Shown here one piece after another: positions 32,661 through 44,883 of a DNA stretch of 64,000 nt (position 1 is its first letter; every line of letters starts with the position of its first letter). Where the stretch lies: assembly GCA_011032825.1 (NCBI GenBank), contig JAADJZ010000028.1, positions 62,001 to 126,000 on the forward strand, in the 5' to 3' direction. The position numbers and the translations under genes were made by a program. The notes under the pieces were generated by a model. The model ran no database searches and was not told the DNA's origin. It worked only from the letters and a program-made list of their open reading frames with translations. The stretch comes from Massariosphaeria phaeospora (taxonomy: Eukaryota > Ascomycota > Dothideomycetes > Pleosporales).

Positions 32661-33325
32661 CTAGGTCCATCATTAATGCCATCTGATAATGTAATGTTTT
32701 TGTAATTCGCTTCATTCACAAACACAGACCTTTGCATCCCAACGCACTGTGCACTGTTGCATAGAATCCCACCTCTTTATCCAAAGATGACTATCTGGAC
32801 ATACTCCTTCAAACGCGATTGAGGCGCGTTTGGAGGATTATGTGGACAGGTTTGGGGGGTAGGCGATGTGGAAGTGGATGGGAAGGGGAATAGTGAGCTG
32901 TGGATGGAGTTGGTTGGGTTGCGGGCGGAGCGGGAATGGTCGATGACATGGGGATATGACAAGCAGCAAAAGTGTTTGATTGATTCGGGTACGTTTGATT
33001 GCGACGTTCTCTATCTTCAAGATGAGCTGTAGTTTTGGCGGGTAGTAAAGCTGCTAAGAGATATCAGGCCCTGGTGGGGTTAGAGAGTCTGCGTTTCAGC
33101 CGAGATTTGCGGTGCGAAGTGTCATTGCGACATTTTGTTCGCTCCCGACACAACTGGTAACCAAATCCTCCTCGCCAGAGCCGCGATACTAGTCACAAAC
33201 AGAACACGCAAGAGTAAAGAACAGCCTCACAAAGTCAGACGAACGCATGCGCCAGCCCAGTGGAACCGAAGACACGCTGAACGCCGTACTCCATGCCTTC
33301 TTTGCCGTGTCGTTACCAATGGGCC
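32661..33325. other. intergenic region with a gene fragment
   Basis: Lies between the convergent rhodopsin-like gene and BUB3. It contains the decayed copy of the gene 3' end at 32817-32942. Nothing else is recognised. Confidence 0.5.
32817..32942 (+). pseudogene. decayed copy of the 3' end of the gene at 28825
   Basis: About 85% identical over 126 bp to 29673-29800, starting at GATTGAGGCGCGTTTGGAGG. One G is missing from a G-run and the next codon becomes TAG, so the copied reading frame (EIEARLEDYVDRFGG) is broken. Substitutions run in several directions, so this is not a simple C-to-T (RIP) pattern. No upstream part of the source gene is present. Confidence 0.75.
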
Positions 33326-34614
33326 TCACTTCTTCTTGCCCAGCGCCTCGGTGGACGAAAGCTCCCGGATAAAGACTTTGATGGCGCCATCTTCTGGCAC
33401 ATCGTCGATCCCGTCCTCGTACCCCGGACTAACACCTATAGCGAAGTATTTACCGTCTCCTGAAAATGCGAGGGCCTGGACGCTCGAGGGGAACCGCTGG
33501 TACTGACGGATCCTCCTCTTGTGCACGCCGTCCCACAGTGCTGCCACGCCATCGCCGCCGCCGGATGCGAATGTGCCGTGGACTGGGTGGAAAGTAAGCG
33601 CGTGCACCGGGTACACAACGTCCTGGCCGTCGATGTTCTGGCGGTGGCACTTGAACGCGTACTTCCGGGACTGCGATTCTTCAGACGGGTCGAACCATTC
33701 TACGGCGACGCGGCCTTCGATCGAGGAGCTGGCGTATCCGGCGTCGTTCGGCATGCAGGCCACGGCGCGAGTCATGTACTTCATCGAGCTTTCTCGCTGC
33801 TGCCAGGGCTTGACGTCGACCTCGCTGGCTTTCTGCGCTGCCGTGGCCAGGGTCTCGAGCTCGTAGATGTTGACGGCGCGGCTGGCCATTGCGACGACCA
33901 GCTTTGTGGGCGAGGCGGACATCGAGAAGGCTTTCGATGGTAGCTTGATGGTAGAGTGTTTGGTGGAGTTGCTAAGGTCGTGGACATGTAAGGTTGAGTC
34001 CCAGGACGAGGAGACGACGAGGTTGTGTGGGATGGAGAATACTACGTTGCGCACGCCGGCGGTGTGTGTAGAAAGCACGGTTTGCTCGCCGGTGGTGAGG
34101 TCGATCCTAGTTCTGCATTAGCTGCTATGCTTTTGCTGCAGAGGAGAGAGGGGGGCCATGCTACCTCCTCACGTCCCAGTCCAGGCCGCAGCTGAACGCC
34201 TCGTTGTCGTCGCGCCCGAAGCAAACATCTAGGACTGGAGCGCGGTGTTCGTATTTCTGTAACAGCTTGCCGCCGGGCTCAGCATGTGTGTCGTAGAGGT
34301 ACACGTTTTTGTCCCACGAGGATACCAGCAACCGTGTAGGCGTGTTTGGCGAGAACTTGACGGCAGAAATCGGGTCTGTCGGATTCTGTGCGAGCTCAAA
34401 TTGGCCTTTGCATGTTAGCTTATGCTTGCTCTCTTCTAAATACACCTGGGAACAGCGCGATCTAAACTACATGGTCCTAGAAATGTATCTGCAGCGACCC
34501 GGTTTCTCGACTCCCAATGGAAAGCGCAGTCACATGGCCGGCTCCGTTCGCCACAATAGAGGCAGCAAATTCATCGCAATCGAATAAACAAGATGAAAAA
34601 GACTCACTAGACAT
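33326..34614 (-). CDS. BUB3: spindle checkpoint WD40 protein Bub3
   Basis: Kinetochore protein that recruits Bub1 and Mad3/BubR1 in the spindle assembly checkpoint. Exons 34614-34608, 34405-34165 and 34106-33326 give 342 residues, the usual size. The spliced start is M-S-S-QFELAQNPTDPISAVKFS, the Bub3 N-terminus. WD40 repeats follow (SSWDKNVYLYD, CGLDWDVRRID, SSWDSTLHVHD and ASGGGDGVAALWD), as does the conserved RAVACMPNDAGYASSSIEGRVAVEWFD-type region (shortened). The first exon has only seven coding bases (ATG TCT A) and is followed by a 202-nt intron. The next intron is 58 nt. The call is firm. Confidence 0.94.
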
Positions 34615-34802
34615 GGTGGCGGTTTGCTCGTTACGGCGGTGGGGTGGAGTGAGGAGGAGCGGGCAGAAGCTCCGTTGAAGCTCCGCAAAACAAAACAGCT
34701 TCCACGGCCGAAGTTTAGCCGGGCACATGCCCCTCCCGAGCTCCCCTCCCTTGTTCTCCATCCCAGCCATGACTTCGACGATTCCCCATCACCAACATCA
34801 GC
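34615..34802. promoter_or_regulatory. 188-bp bidirectional BUB3/GPN2 promoter
   Basis: Only 188 bp separates the start codons of two divergent housekeeping genes, so core promoters and leaders must be shared or overlap. No TATA box is obvious. Confidence 0.6.
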
Positions 34803-36066
34803 ATGCCGTTCGCACAGCTCGTGATAGGCCCTCCCGGCTCGGGCAAGTCGACGTATTGTGATGGCATGCACCAGTTCATGGCGGCCATTGAGCGCAAGTG
34901 CTCCGTAGTGAACCTGGACCCGGCGAATGATCACACTTCCTATCCCACCGCGCTGGACGTGCGGGATCTAGTCACGGTGGATGACATCATGGAGCAAGAA
35001 GCGCTGGGTCCGAATGGCGGCGTACTCTATGCACTGGAGGAGCTGGAGCAGAACTTCGAGTGGCTGGCAGAAGGCTTGAAAGAGCTCGGAGGTTCGCATT
35101 CCTCCCCGACAGTCCCTAGTAGGCTACAAGCTGATTGCGTTAGATGACTATGTTCTTTTCGACTGTCCGGGACAGGTGGAGTTGTTTACACACCATGCAT
35201 CACTGCGCAACATCTTCTTGCGCCTTCAAAAACTGGGGTACCGAGTACTCTCACACTTTCCCACGATATTGGCCTGGACTAACTGTTGCCAGCTCGTAGT
35301 CGTACATCTCACCGATTCCATCGTCTTGTCCCGACCCTCGTTATACGTATCATCCTTACTTCTCGCTTTACGGAGTATGCTGCAAATGGATCTTCCACAT
35401 CTGAACGTCTTGACTAAGATCGATAATTTACGGAATTACCCAAATCTACCGTTCAATCTAGATTATTACACAGAGGTGCAAGACCTAAACTATCTCTTAC
35501 CCCACCTCAACCAGGAACAGACGTCTGGTATCCCAGGACCAACCGCCGATTCTGCGAGCATGGATGTGGACGGGGATCACGACGGACCAACATCGAAATT
35601 CGCAGCACTGAATCAAGCTATAGTGGAACTCGTCGAGGAGTTTGCGCTAGTAGGTTTCGAAACTCTGGCCGTGGAAGACAAGAAGAGCATGATGACACTG
35701 CTTCGGGCAATTGATCGTGCCGGTGGGTACGCCTTCGGAGGTACAGAAGGTGCAAACGAGACAGTGTGGCAGTTGGCGACGCGGCAGGATGCTGTTACCA
35801 TGGATGCCCGGGATGTGCAGGAGAGATGGCTTGATCGAAGGGAGGAGATGGATGAGGAGGAGAGGAAAGCGTGGGAGGAAGAAGGCGGCGCGCCAGACGC
35901 TTCGAAGAACGGGAACAACGAAGGTCTCGATTCTAGTCACGCGCCAAAGGACGAGTTGCCGACAAAGAACACAGTGTCTGGAGATGATGACGACATGGAC
36001 GATTTGGAGGAGATGAGGAAATTTATGGAGAAGAAAAATAGCGACATTAAAATGGTGAAAAAGTGA
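34803..36066 (+). CDS. GPN2: GPN-loop GTPase 2
   Basis: Conserved GTPase needed for assembly and nuclear import of RNA polymerase II and III. Exons 34803-35091, 35144-35244 and 35293-36066 give 387 residues. The P-loop GPPGSGKST is at 9-17, the family-defining GPN triad is at 69-71 (EALGPNGG), G3 is in FDCPGQVEL and G4 is TKID. The second intron (48 nt) stays open in frame but is spliced by family match, giving KLGYRLVVVHLTDS. The C-terminus has an acidic segment (DDDDMDDLEEMRKFMEKK). The orthology call is firm. Confidence 0.94.
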
Positions 36067-36400
36067 AGTTCTGTCTTTGGGAAAGACTCGAGACGCGTCG
36101 GTGTTAAAGGTTAAATGATACCATGTCTACTGGAAAGGGTTTTGGTGTTCAGCTCCAGTATAATTTAGCAGCTGAGCTCTCCTGAGCATGAAGACCGGAT
36201 GGTTGTTTGGACGCGGGGTAGTCATTAGGTAGACGCGTGTCCCAAAACATAAACATTGTGAATGCGTGCTGCACGCGTTTCCCCTCAACTATATCAGCTC
36301 TACCCACCCCAGCCCATAATTTGCTCCACTGATTCTTGATCGAATTTATACAACCAACTGTGTTAATGTTTGTGCAATATCAATTCGCTATCCAAAACAA
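36067..36400. other. intergenic region
   Basis: Lies between tandem genes GPN2 and CHMP7. No feature is recognised. Confidence 0.5.
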
Positions 36401-38074
36401 ATGCTTAAGAGGAAGCTCTCGAGGGAAGCGGGTCTTGGCGACGACCCCCGCGGTCATTACTACGATTATAGCACCCCACGCATGACGAAGCGTCTCTTCC
36501 GCGAACACCACAACAAAGGCTGGACACCACCCACACAATCTGCCATGCCGGAACTGGTAGAATGGATTCTGGTACATGAGGACGCCTTTCATGGGTATGT
36601 ATTGTCAACCGTAACCAGGCTAATAGGCCCCATCACAAGCTAATAGCTGCACTCTAGTCAAAGTCGCGTCACCTCCCTTTTCTCCGATTTCCGACAACAG
36701 CTTAACACGAACCCGGACGGCTATCATGCGAACATCGCTGCCTGGAAGAAAGCTCTCGCCGACGCTACACGAGCAGGACTGGTTCCTGCGCCAGCCAGGG
36801 CACACCTTCTAAGCATACAGACTGGGGATGAATTGGCTAGAGAGCTACAGCATCCAAAGTTCGGTATACCAGCATGTCTCCCCACAGTATTCAGCGATGC
36901 TGTTGCGAGGAAGGAGATGATACCGCTCAAGGACTTTCTCAACTCACCGACTAGCATATATAAGAAATCTTGGATACCTAGTCCCTGGTCCGTTTTGAGG
37001 TGGGGGTTGAGACAAGTTGGAGTGCTGGGACAACCTGGGTCCAGCGACAAGCTTGACCTAGGCAATCTTGTGGTCCTAGGAAACGTCGAGGCCGCCGCGA
37101 AAGAGATCCTCAAGTCGATAGATGACACAGTGTCTTCTGCCGATCGAGTCCTCTCGCGATCCGCTTTCCTCAAGCGCTACGCAACCGTCCTCAACCCGGC
37201 CGCTCGCCTCACCGCGAACGACCTGAATATCCTCCTCGTCCATCTCGCGCGCGACAGACAGGCTATCTCGTACGATGCGCAAACGATAAAGTTCAAGGCT
37301 GAAACCGAGATCGAGCCCGTCCCGATTACAAAGGAAGATACCGCGATCGCGAACCTTCGCGATACCATCGTCAGAATCAGCGCGCAGATCGCTCCACTTA
37401 ACGAAAAAATCGTTGAAGCGAACAAGGCAGCCCGGGAAGCGGTTGAGTTGAAGCAGATGGTTCGCGCCAAGACTGCTCTGCGGTCAAAGAAACTCGCTGA
37501 AACTGCACTCGCCCAGCGGTCCGACGTGGTTCTCCAGCTCGAAGGCGTATACCATGATCTTCAGCAAGCAGCCGACCAAGTTGAAATCGTGGCAGCAATG
37601 AAGGCTGGTGCTACCGCGCTCAAAGGACTTAATCACCAGGTTGGGGGAGCAGAGGGCGTGCAGGGCGTCGTCGATGCCCTTCGCGACGAAATGGCTACAG
37701 CTGATGAGGTTGCAAACATCATCAACGAAACTGGCCAGCCTGTCGACGAAGCAGAGATTGACGAAGAGTTCGAGGCCCTGGAGAAGGCCGAGACGGAGAA
37801 GAGAGAGCAAGAAGAAGCGGCAAAGACTGCCGCTAGACTTGCGGAGCTTGAGAAGTTGGAGAGCGAACGGAAAGAGAAAGAAGCTGCGCAGAAGAAAGAG
37901 CGGGAGGAATCGGAAGCGACCGCAAAGGCGTTGACTGATAAGCAGATCCTGGAAGCATCGTTCGGCATGGCCAATATGTCGTTCGTACAAGAATCGGAAT
38001 CGGAGGATGATGAGGACATGGAAGAGGAAGAGGCGGAAGGGACTGAGCACGAGAAGCAGCCAGTACCCGCTTGA
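36401..38074 (+). CDS. CHMP7: CHMP7-like ESCRT-III (Snf7-family) protein
   Basis: ESCRT-III-related protein acting in endosomal sorting and, for CHMP7, nuclear envelope surveillance. Exons 36401-36594 and 36658-38074 (63-nt intron) give 536 residues. The N-terminal half is winged-helix-like (MPELVEWILVHEDAFHGQSR, then SLFSDFRQQL). The C-terminal half has the Snf7 helices with long coiled coils (about 290-440), for example ISAQIAPLNEKIVEANKAAR. The tail is Glu/Lys-rich and ends with an acidic motif and SFGMANMSFV, a possible MIM-like helix (inference). A start at the ATG at 36545 (MPELVEW, 488 residues) fits the family's usual length better; the longer form adds 48 residues of unclear value. 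Confidence 0.87.
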
Positions 38075-38575
38075 AAGCAAACGATGTCACATCCATATAA
38101 CGACACCCAGGATGTGTTACTGTCAATAGTTCATGATAAGGATATATCAAGGGGTACAGGACAGTTTGCCGCTCTTGTGAGATCACGATTTCTGCATATA
38201 CAATTGTAGTTTTGGAGCGCGTGTACATTACATAGCGCACATAGGACGCATTGGACGGCGTTGACCAATGCGATATATTCCATGATTTTATCTTCATATC
38301 TCTGTTAGGCAAAAGGAACTTATTACAGATGTACTAAAAGTGTTTAAAATTGCTACGGATGTAGTAAAGATGTAAAACCTCACACAAAGTAACGAAGCAG
38401 GCGAACCCCCACACTAAGCTCTGTTCGGCCTCGCCAGCGCCAAGACCTCCGACCACCGTCGTCACACTCACGACCTCGACTCCCTGCACCCCCCTCCCGC
38501 CTCTTCGTCCCGGCGACGTCCACCTGCGCACCAATCTCCACTCTCTCTGTCCAAATAGTCTGAAGAGCCAACTCG
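38075..38575. other. intergenic region
   Basis: 3' flank of the CHMP7 gene and promoter of the complex I subunit gene, pyrimidine-rich near 38440-38560. No gene is seen. Confidence 0.5.
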
Positions 38576-39041
38576 ATGCCACCCATTGCCCCGCTCCGCG
38601 CCGCGGCGCGCAGCACCGCCCTTACAACCGCCCGCCCGACGCTTCAATACCCGCTCAACTTCCGATCGTTTTCCCAGTCACAACCTAGAAAGAGCGGAGG
38701 AGGCGGCCACGAAAGCCAATACGACCCGCCGAGCGGATGGTTGTTTGGCGTCAAGCCCGGCGAAAAGTACCAGAAGGAGGGTTGGGAGGGCGTGTGGCAT
38801 TGGGGATTCTATGGCAGCTTCGCGGTGGCGATTGTAGCATATGCCTTCAAACCTGACACGAGGTACGTGGCCTTGGCGTGGGAGGCGACTACGGATTGCG
38901 CTCCAGGACCGCGGATCAAGAGCTGTGCTGGATGGGGCTAACTGTGTGGACAGCATTCAGACATGGGCCCTCGAGGAGGCCCGCCGGCGGTTGGAGGCCG
39001 AGGGCATCTTGCCCGATCCGGATGTGAAGCCAAAGGAGTAG
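38576..39041 (+). CDS. NADH:ubiquinone oxidoreductase (complex I) ESSS/NDUFB11-type subunit
   Basis: Accessory subunit of mitochondrial complex I, in the membrane arm. Exons 38576-38862 and 38954-39041 (91-nt intron) give 124 residues. An Arg/Ala/Ser-rich mitochondrial targeting sequence (about 1-38, ending SFSQSQPRKSG) is followed by the conserved PPSGWLFGVKPGEKYQKEGWE, one membrane helix (GFYGSFAVAIVAYAF) and, after the splice, KPDTRSIQTWALEEARRRLE. The combination matches the fungal ESSS-type subunit (NDUFB11 family). Length and layout are normal. Confidence 0.87.
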
Positions 39042-39526
39042 ACAGCAGGTCACACAATGGCGAGGAGCGAGCATGGCATGAAGAACAGGATTTCGAGTGA
39101 GGCACTGAGAGGCATGCATGGGCTGTACATACCTGGAATGGCGAACGACAGTTGGACGGAATTTCTTATCGTGCAAGACACACAGAGCCATACTGCGGGT
39201 GGCTTCGTTGTCGTCGCCTTCTGAGCAATGGGGATTTAATTCGACGTTCTTTGGTTTCAACATGTGTGACTAACTAATGTCGTTCTTGGAGTGGCATCGG
39301 GCAATGCCGCGAGTACGCTTTAGTGGCTCTAGTCAAAGAGCATCTGAAGAGTTGTCTTCACCATTCAACAAGTCTGCGCAAGCTGAGGAGGGAAGGTATT
39401 TTTCTTTCATATAATTCAGAATACTATCCAACTGTGCGGCTGGTTCCCGGCTGACAAGCTATATACAGAACGAGCGAAGCATCATCCAAAGACTAATTTA
39501 CCGATTCGCAAATTCATTCCTTACAT
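39042..39526. other. intergenic region between convergent genes
   Basis: 3' flanks of the complex I subunit and xylanase genes. No gene is seen. Confidence 0.5.
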
Positions 39527-40370
<844 letters not shown>

Positions 40371-40480
40371 GTTGACTGAATGTTCAACGTTTGGGATAGG
40401 TGATGGATGAGACAGTGAGTGAGTGAGTGAGTGATTGATTGACCGTGCTGGGTTGGACTCGATGCCGCGGATCACCACGC

Positions 40481-40487
40481 TTTTATA
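40481..40487 (-). promoter_or_regulatory. TATA box of the GH11 xylanase gene
   Basis: TATAAAA on the minus strand, about 111 nt upstream of the xylanase ATG. Confidence 0.6.
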
Positions 40488-42573
40488 TGTGTCTCCAGAG
40501 GCGGTATGCACTGTGAATATCCAGGATGAGATGGCTGATCACATCTAGACGATTCATTTCCACTTGCTCACACGGTAGCGCCAGCCCTACTCTACTCTAC
40601 TCTGCTCTGTAGTACAGGGGGGCACGTTTACTTTGTGCTCGGTCCCAGTGGCAACCGATCAGGTGGGATTAAAGGACGGCCATCTTCATACCAGCCTTCT
40701 TGGCTCTATACATAAGCCCTCCTCTTATATCTCTACAACCCGCCGCATCCAACCAACCAGCACGCGTGCATTCTGGAAACAAATCAATGTTTTGGCAACG
40801 AGCGCGCGCCATTGGACGACCGCTCTCGCACTGCAGGCCAAGCCCGCAATCAAGATAGAACGTTTCAATATGTTTTCGTCTGGCCGTCGCATTGGCATCA
40901 CCACATCACTTCGCCGTCGTCACCGCGAGCCTCATGGTCCCCCCCGCCGTTCTTTGCATGATTTTCCCAGCGGGTAAACGGCTGCTTGGCGCGTGTGCGC
41001 GTGTGCGTGTGCGACGGGGGAGTTGACTTGAGTGCAGTTTGCAGGTGATGATATGTCGGCAGCGGTTGCGCCACTATGCGAGGGTGGTTCCGGGCATTAA
41101 TCTATCGACGACGTCGGTTACGGTCGGTGGCAGATGGACCTCGGGAGCGCTTTCTCTTTTTTTTGTTTTTGGGCCCTGGGGGCCATTGGTATGCGGCTAG
41201 GGAATGCGGATGAGTGGAGAATTGGAGGACGGGGTGCAGATAGATGGGCTTGTGTGACGAGTGGAAAACGGGACAGCTACCTATTGATGGCGTCGGTGCG
41301 AGCAAAACGGAACAGGACTTGTCGTTTCATGACGAATTGTTTGGACGTCGGTTTATTCTTAGCCTTGGTTTCGAGCTAGTACAAGTATATCGATGTTGTT
41401 ACCTTAATATGTTCGATAGATGTTAGCCTTTCACCTCTGATGTCCATACCACCACCATCGCAGCCCAACCCACCCTCCTCCTCCTCCACCGCCTGACATC
41501 AACTCCCCCGACCCAGCGTCCCGTCCCCGGAGAATTAACCCCGATCGCTTTCTCATATCGGCGCGCAAATCCTAAGGAAATGTCGCGCCAATCAGCTTGT
41601 CGTCAAATAGATTAAATGGAGCTGCAGCAAGACGTAGATGGGGCATAAGTCGGTTGTCGAGGTATTATAGCCGCCTGGGACCTCTGTACCCCGGATTTGG
41701 CGTGCAGTGCCCAGGTTCTTGGATTTTCTTGGTTCAGGCTTGTCCCGGTGGGTGTTTGGCGAGGGGGGAGGGATGGTAGGGGGGGCGGGTGAATTGAGAG
41801 GGTCATGTGATGGGGGCGGGTTTCTGTGAGGGGAGGGGGGAGAGTTGAGAAAAAGCGAGATGTGGTGGGTGAGCGGGATCGAGAGGAGGTGAGGTGGTGG
41901 GAATGGAGTGTTTGATCTTGAGATGCTAGGTGATACTGGTGGCGGATCGATCTACGGATGTGGTGGCGTTCTTCCGCACCGAGTTTCCTCTCTCCTCCGC
42001 GACATTCCTGACTTGCTGCGCAGTGCGATCCAGACAGCCCAACAACTGCTGCATGCTTATTGCGACCGAAGAAATGAGGGTAAAGTGATGTTCTCGCAAT
42101 CCCATCGATGGGAAATCGAGATTGAGTGGGCGGTTTTCTTGCGTAGGTTTTTCGTTCCATGACGCAATGTTTTTACTCACGGCACCAAAGGTACCACACA
42201 ATGAGTCGGTTCTAGCTGCCAGGATTTCGAAACACTAAATGGTTCTCACTTGTCTTTGATACAATTTCTTCTCGAAATCTGTTCTTTACGTTCGAGTTTC
42301 TGGGCTGCGATTGCCGTTTCCGATGTCCTAAACAGCTACCCGTTGATTGCAGCGATTTCATTGAAGAAGCATCCAGCACGGCGAGTGAGGCCCTCGTTCC
42401 AGGGTGATTGAGATTTACGGTACGCGCACAAGCGGTCTACGTAACATGACTCCTTGGAGCCCTAACATGGAGAATGGGCGAGGTAATCGCACAAAAATAC
42501 ATACATTTTCGGTCGGTAGCAACAGCAAGGTGAGGAATGGGGGCTAAGAGCGAAGACATTAAGGTTTGGGACA

Positions 42574-42744
42574 ATGCGGTGGCCAGATGTTTGGAATTAC
42601 TGTCGAGGCCTACATATCATCGGCAAGACCACCGTTCCAGCCATGACCTGGATCTGCAAGCCAGCGGATCTTCCAGAAGCGGGAGTATCAACAGATACAA
42701 TCACAAAGGCTGTTGCGAGGAATGTCGCTCGGTGGCTCTTGTGA
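42574..42744 (+). CDS. small conserved-looking open frame or exon, unknown function
   Basis: A 56-residue frame with protein-like composition: MRWPDVWNYCRGLHIIGKTT, then VPAMTWICKPADLPEAG and TDTITKAVARNVARWLL. The last codons read CTC TT|GTGAGT, a strong 5' splice site just before the stop, so it could be the first exon of a longer gene or a gene fragment. No downstream exon was convincing. I do not recognise the family. Confidence 0.25.
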   Translation: MRWPDVWNYCRGLHIIGKTTVPAMTWICKPADLPEAGVSTDTITKAVARNVARWLL

Positions 42745-43262
42745 GTCAAGCGCGTTCCTGGCTGTCATGTAGGAACAGTAGGCACAGTAGGGAAGGAGTG
42801 AGTCCGAGCCATTGCGTAAACCTGACAATCATTCCAGTTCATCCTCTTTTTCTTTCTTCTCTCCATCGTTTTTCTAGCAACGCATCGCCATCCCAGAAAC
42901 ACATCGTTATTCTCCGCAATTCATTTCTCTACACGGCACGCTACCCCGGCGACAGCTCGAATCACCCATGACTCAAAGTGTTACTCTCTACAACGCTACG
43001 CTTCATGTCAAAACTGGACTCGCCTCTTTATTCGCAGTCCGTTCTCGAGCAAAGCAGACTCCATTTGCTAGGCAAGCATATCGACCCGAGATCGGATACC
43101 CTCGATCGGTCGTTCAGCGGGCCCCGGCTACTCTCTCGTTTCACCGTACTTCGTCCGCGTCCGCGTCCCATACAATACAACTTCGTCCGCATCCGCATCC
43201 CAGTCCTCGTACTGTGATCGAATCGTTCAACTACATCCAGGCCCCTCCGCCAATACTACAGC

Positions 43263-43598
43263 ATGTGCCGCCGCGTGAGAGTCAAGTACAAATGCTGCCT
43301 GCACGAGGTAATACACCCCAAAGCGATCGCGCCATGCCCAATTGGACCCGGGCGACCAGAGCACCCTCTCCCGCTATACACGTACCCGCCTTTTACCAAG
43401 CGCATGCAGTTGTTCTGTCCAGAATGCGTTCGATACCTCGACCGTCATTGCAGATGGATGCAGAAAGAACAAGTCCAGGGAAAGCCGCTGTTCAGGCCTG
43501 GTCAAAAGGTACGGAGAAATCGCACTCCTGAAGAAGACTGGATGTATACTATGAGAAGTACTCTGGATTTGCGGCGGGTTGCGATGGAGGACGTGTAG
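43263..43598 (+). CDS. small cysteine-rich MCxR protein, copy 1
   Basis: I do not recognise a named family. The protein has 111 residues, no signal peptide and no membrane segment. It starts MCRRVRVKYKCC, has further cysteines at APCPIG and LFCPECVRY, and DRHCRW. This spacing suggests a zinc-binding fold (inference). The C-terminal third is basic and free of Cys. It shares the MCxR start, an early Cys after an aromatic residue and a CxxC motif with the two genes at 44446 and 44884, making a three-member cluster on the same strand. Intracellular location is inferred from the lack of a signal peptide. Confidence 0.6.
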   Translation: MCRRVRVKYKCCLHEVIHPKAIAPCPIGPGRPEHPLPLYTYPPFTKRMQLFCPECVRYLDRHCRWMQKEQVQGKPLFRPGQKVRRNRTPEEDWMYTMRSTLDLRRVAMEDV

Positions 43599-44445
43599 AG
43601 GCAAGTGTGTGTTGGTGTATCTATCCCAATCAGTCGTGAAGATACCAATGAGACTGGGATATAGGGTTCGCTATTCATCCAACACGCTGTTCTTGGATTG
43701 ATACTGTTGCTGAAGTGGTTGCTGGGCGGATCAATAAGAGTTGTCGTGTCTCTAAAAGCTGTGCATTTCGTTCATTCACATTTCTTCCAATTACATCATC
43801 GACCTAAGCTTGATCATCCTTTGACAAGCTCAGAGAACATTCCTCCATAAACTCAGCAAAACCGCTCTTAGCTGGCATGGAGCTCCATTCCGGTTTTCAG
43901 TCTCGACTGGGACTGTAGATTACATGGACTTTAGATGGTATAAGTGCTACATCCCCTCATATAAGTCATTACTGATACGCACCTAGGTGACTACAACTCA
44001 GAATGGATTCACAGTAGGATATGACAACTGACGGTCTCAGGGCTGGATGAAGTGTTGCAAAAGGATGCACGGCGGCCGCAGTATAAAACTGGAAAGGGAT
44101 CAGGAAACTGAGTGAGGGAATTCCCGGTTCCGATATTTGACTCTCTCTCCAACTTGTCTGCACAAAATTCACGATGAGATTTGTCTTTTCTATAATCCAG
44201 TCACAAAGACGATTCCATATCAGTGTTCCTACTCCGTAGTCACACAACAATCTCCAAGGAAACCAGAAAAGAGACACCTTAGACAACCCTAGATATCCAT
44301 TCAAACTGCGCACTTCCAAGCCTTTCACCTTCATATTCCGATATCGACATTGTACACTGAAGATGCCAAACCGCACATATATGCCCGCTATCTTCCTCGC
44401 CTCTCTCTTTCCACTCCCACAACCCCCCCATATCCCTGACCAACA
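43599..44445. other. intergenic region within the cysteine-rich cluster
   Basis: No supportable gene. The antisense open frame over 43969-44823 has no domain and overlaps the promoter of the next small gene. A TACTCCGTA motif lies near 44229. Confidence 0.45.
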
Positions 44446-44685
44446 ATGTGCGTAAGGAACTTTGCGCAGTTCTCCTGTTCTACTGACGAGGAGCCCCACG
44501 TTGGCCCTTGCCCCGGCAACTACCACGTCTACTGTGACAAGATTTCCGGACCCATCGCACGCTTCTGTGATGAAGTTGAAGATATATTGCTGGTGGTGGA
44601 TTGGAAGTGTGAAAGGTGCGAGATAGAAGAGGAGATAGCAAGGAAGGCGGAGGAGGAAGCAGCACATTATTTGCCGCAGAAGTAA
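44446..44685 (+). CDS. small cysteine-rich MCxR protein, copy 2
   Basis: 79 residues, no signal peptide. Starts MCVRNFAQFSC, then GPCPGNYHVYC, ARFC and DWKCERCEIEEE, and ends in a short Glu/Lys/Ala-rich helix. Cysteine order and the MCxR start match copies 1 and 3. The function is unknown; metal binding is only an inference from the CxxC pair. An ATGTGCGCACC start-like sequence near 44771 downstream could be a remnant of a further copy. Confidence 0.6.
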   Translation: MCVRNFAQFSCSTDEEPHVGPCPGNYHVYCDKISGPIARFCDEVEDILLVVDWKCERCEIEEEIARKAEEEAAHYLPQK

Positions 44686-44883
44686 CAGAAGGTGTGCTGT
44701 GCTGCGCTGGCGGGTCGGCGGTGTGAATATGAGATACCTAACTTCGACGTGACTTTTCTTGTCACCGAACAATGTGCGCACCATTTCTGATCTACAGAAA
44801 CTGCTCTTTTCGGCGTTTTGCACCTTATATTACTACGTCCTCAATATTCTAAAACCCCAAAAATTCCAGATTCCATCCTCAGC

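Larger units (their letters stand above)
40371..43262. other. 2.9 kb gene-poor region
   Basis: Begins with the xylanase promoter, including (GAGT)n-like repeats at about 40411-40440 and a TACTC run near 40590-40610. The rest is G-rich on one strand (41750-41850) and has long but unconvincing antisense frames. The one stretch with coding character is the small frame at 42574-42744. Confidence 0.5.

Noticed and set aside
32817..32942. RIP (repeat-induced C-to-T mutation) as the cause of decay of the copied gene end
   Set aside because: Differences from the source include G-to-T, T-to-G, A-to-G and a base loss, not a dominant C-to-T/G-to-A pattern.
41612..42160. 182-codon antisense frame in the gene-poor gap
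   Set aside because: Low-complexity Ser/His/Arg/Pro content, no domain, and it covers a G-rich repeat-like stretch.
43969..44823. 284-codon antisense frame over the second cysteine-rich gene
   Set aside because: No domain and unlikely composition; the plus-strand mini-gene has two same-family neighbours.
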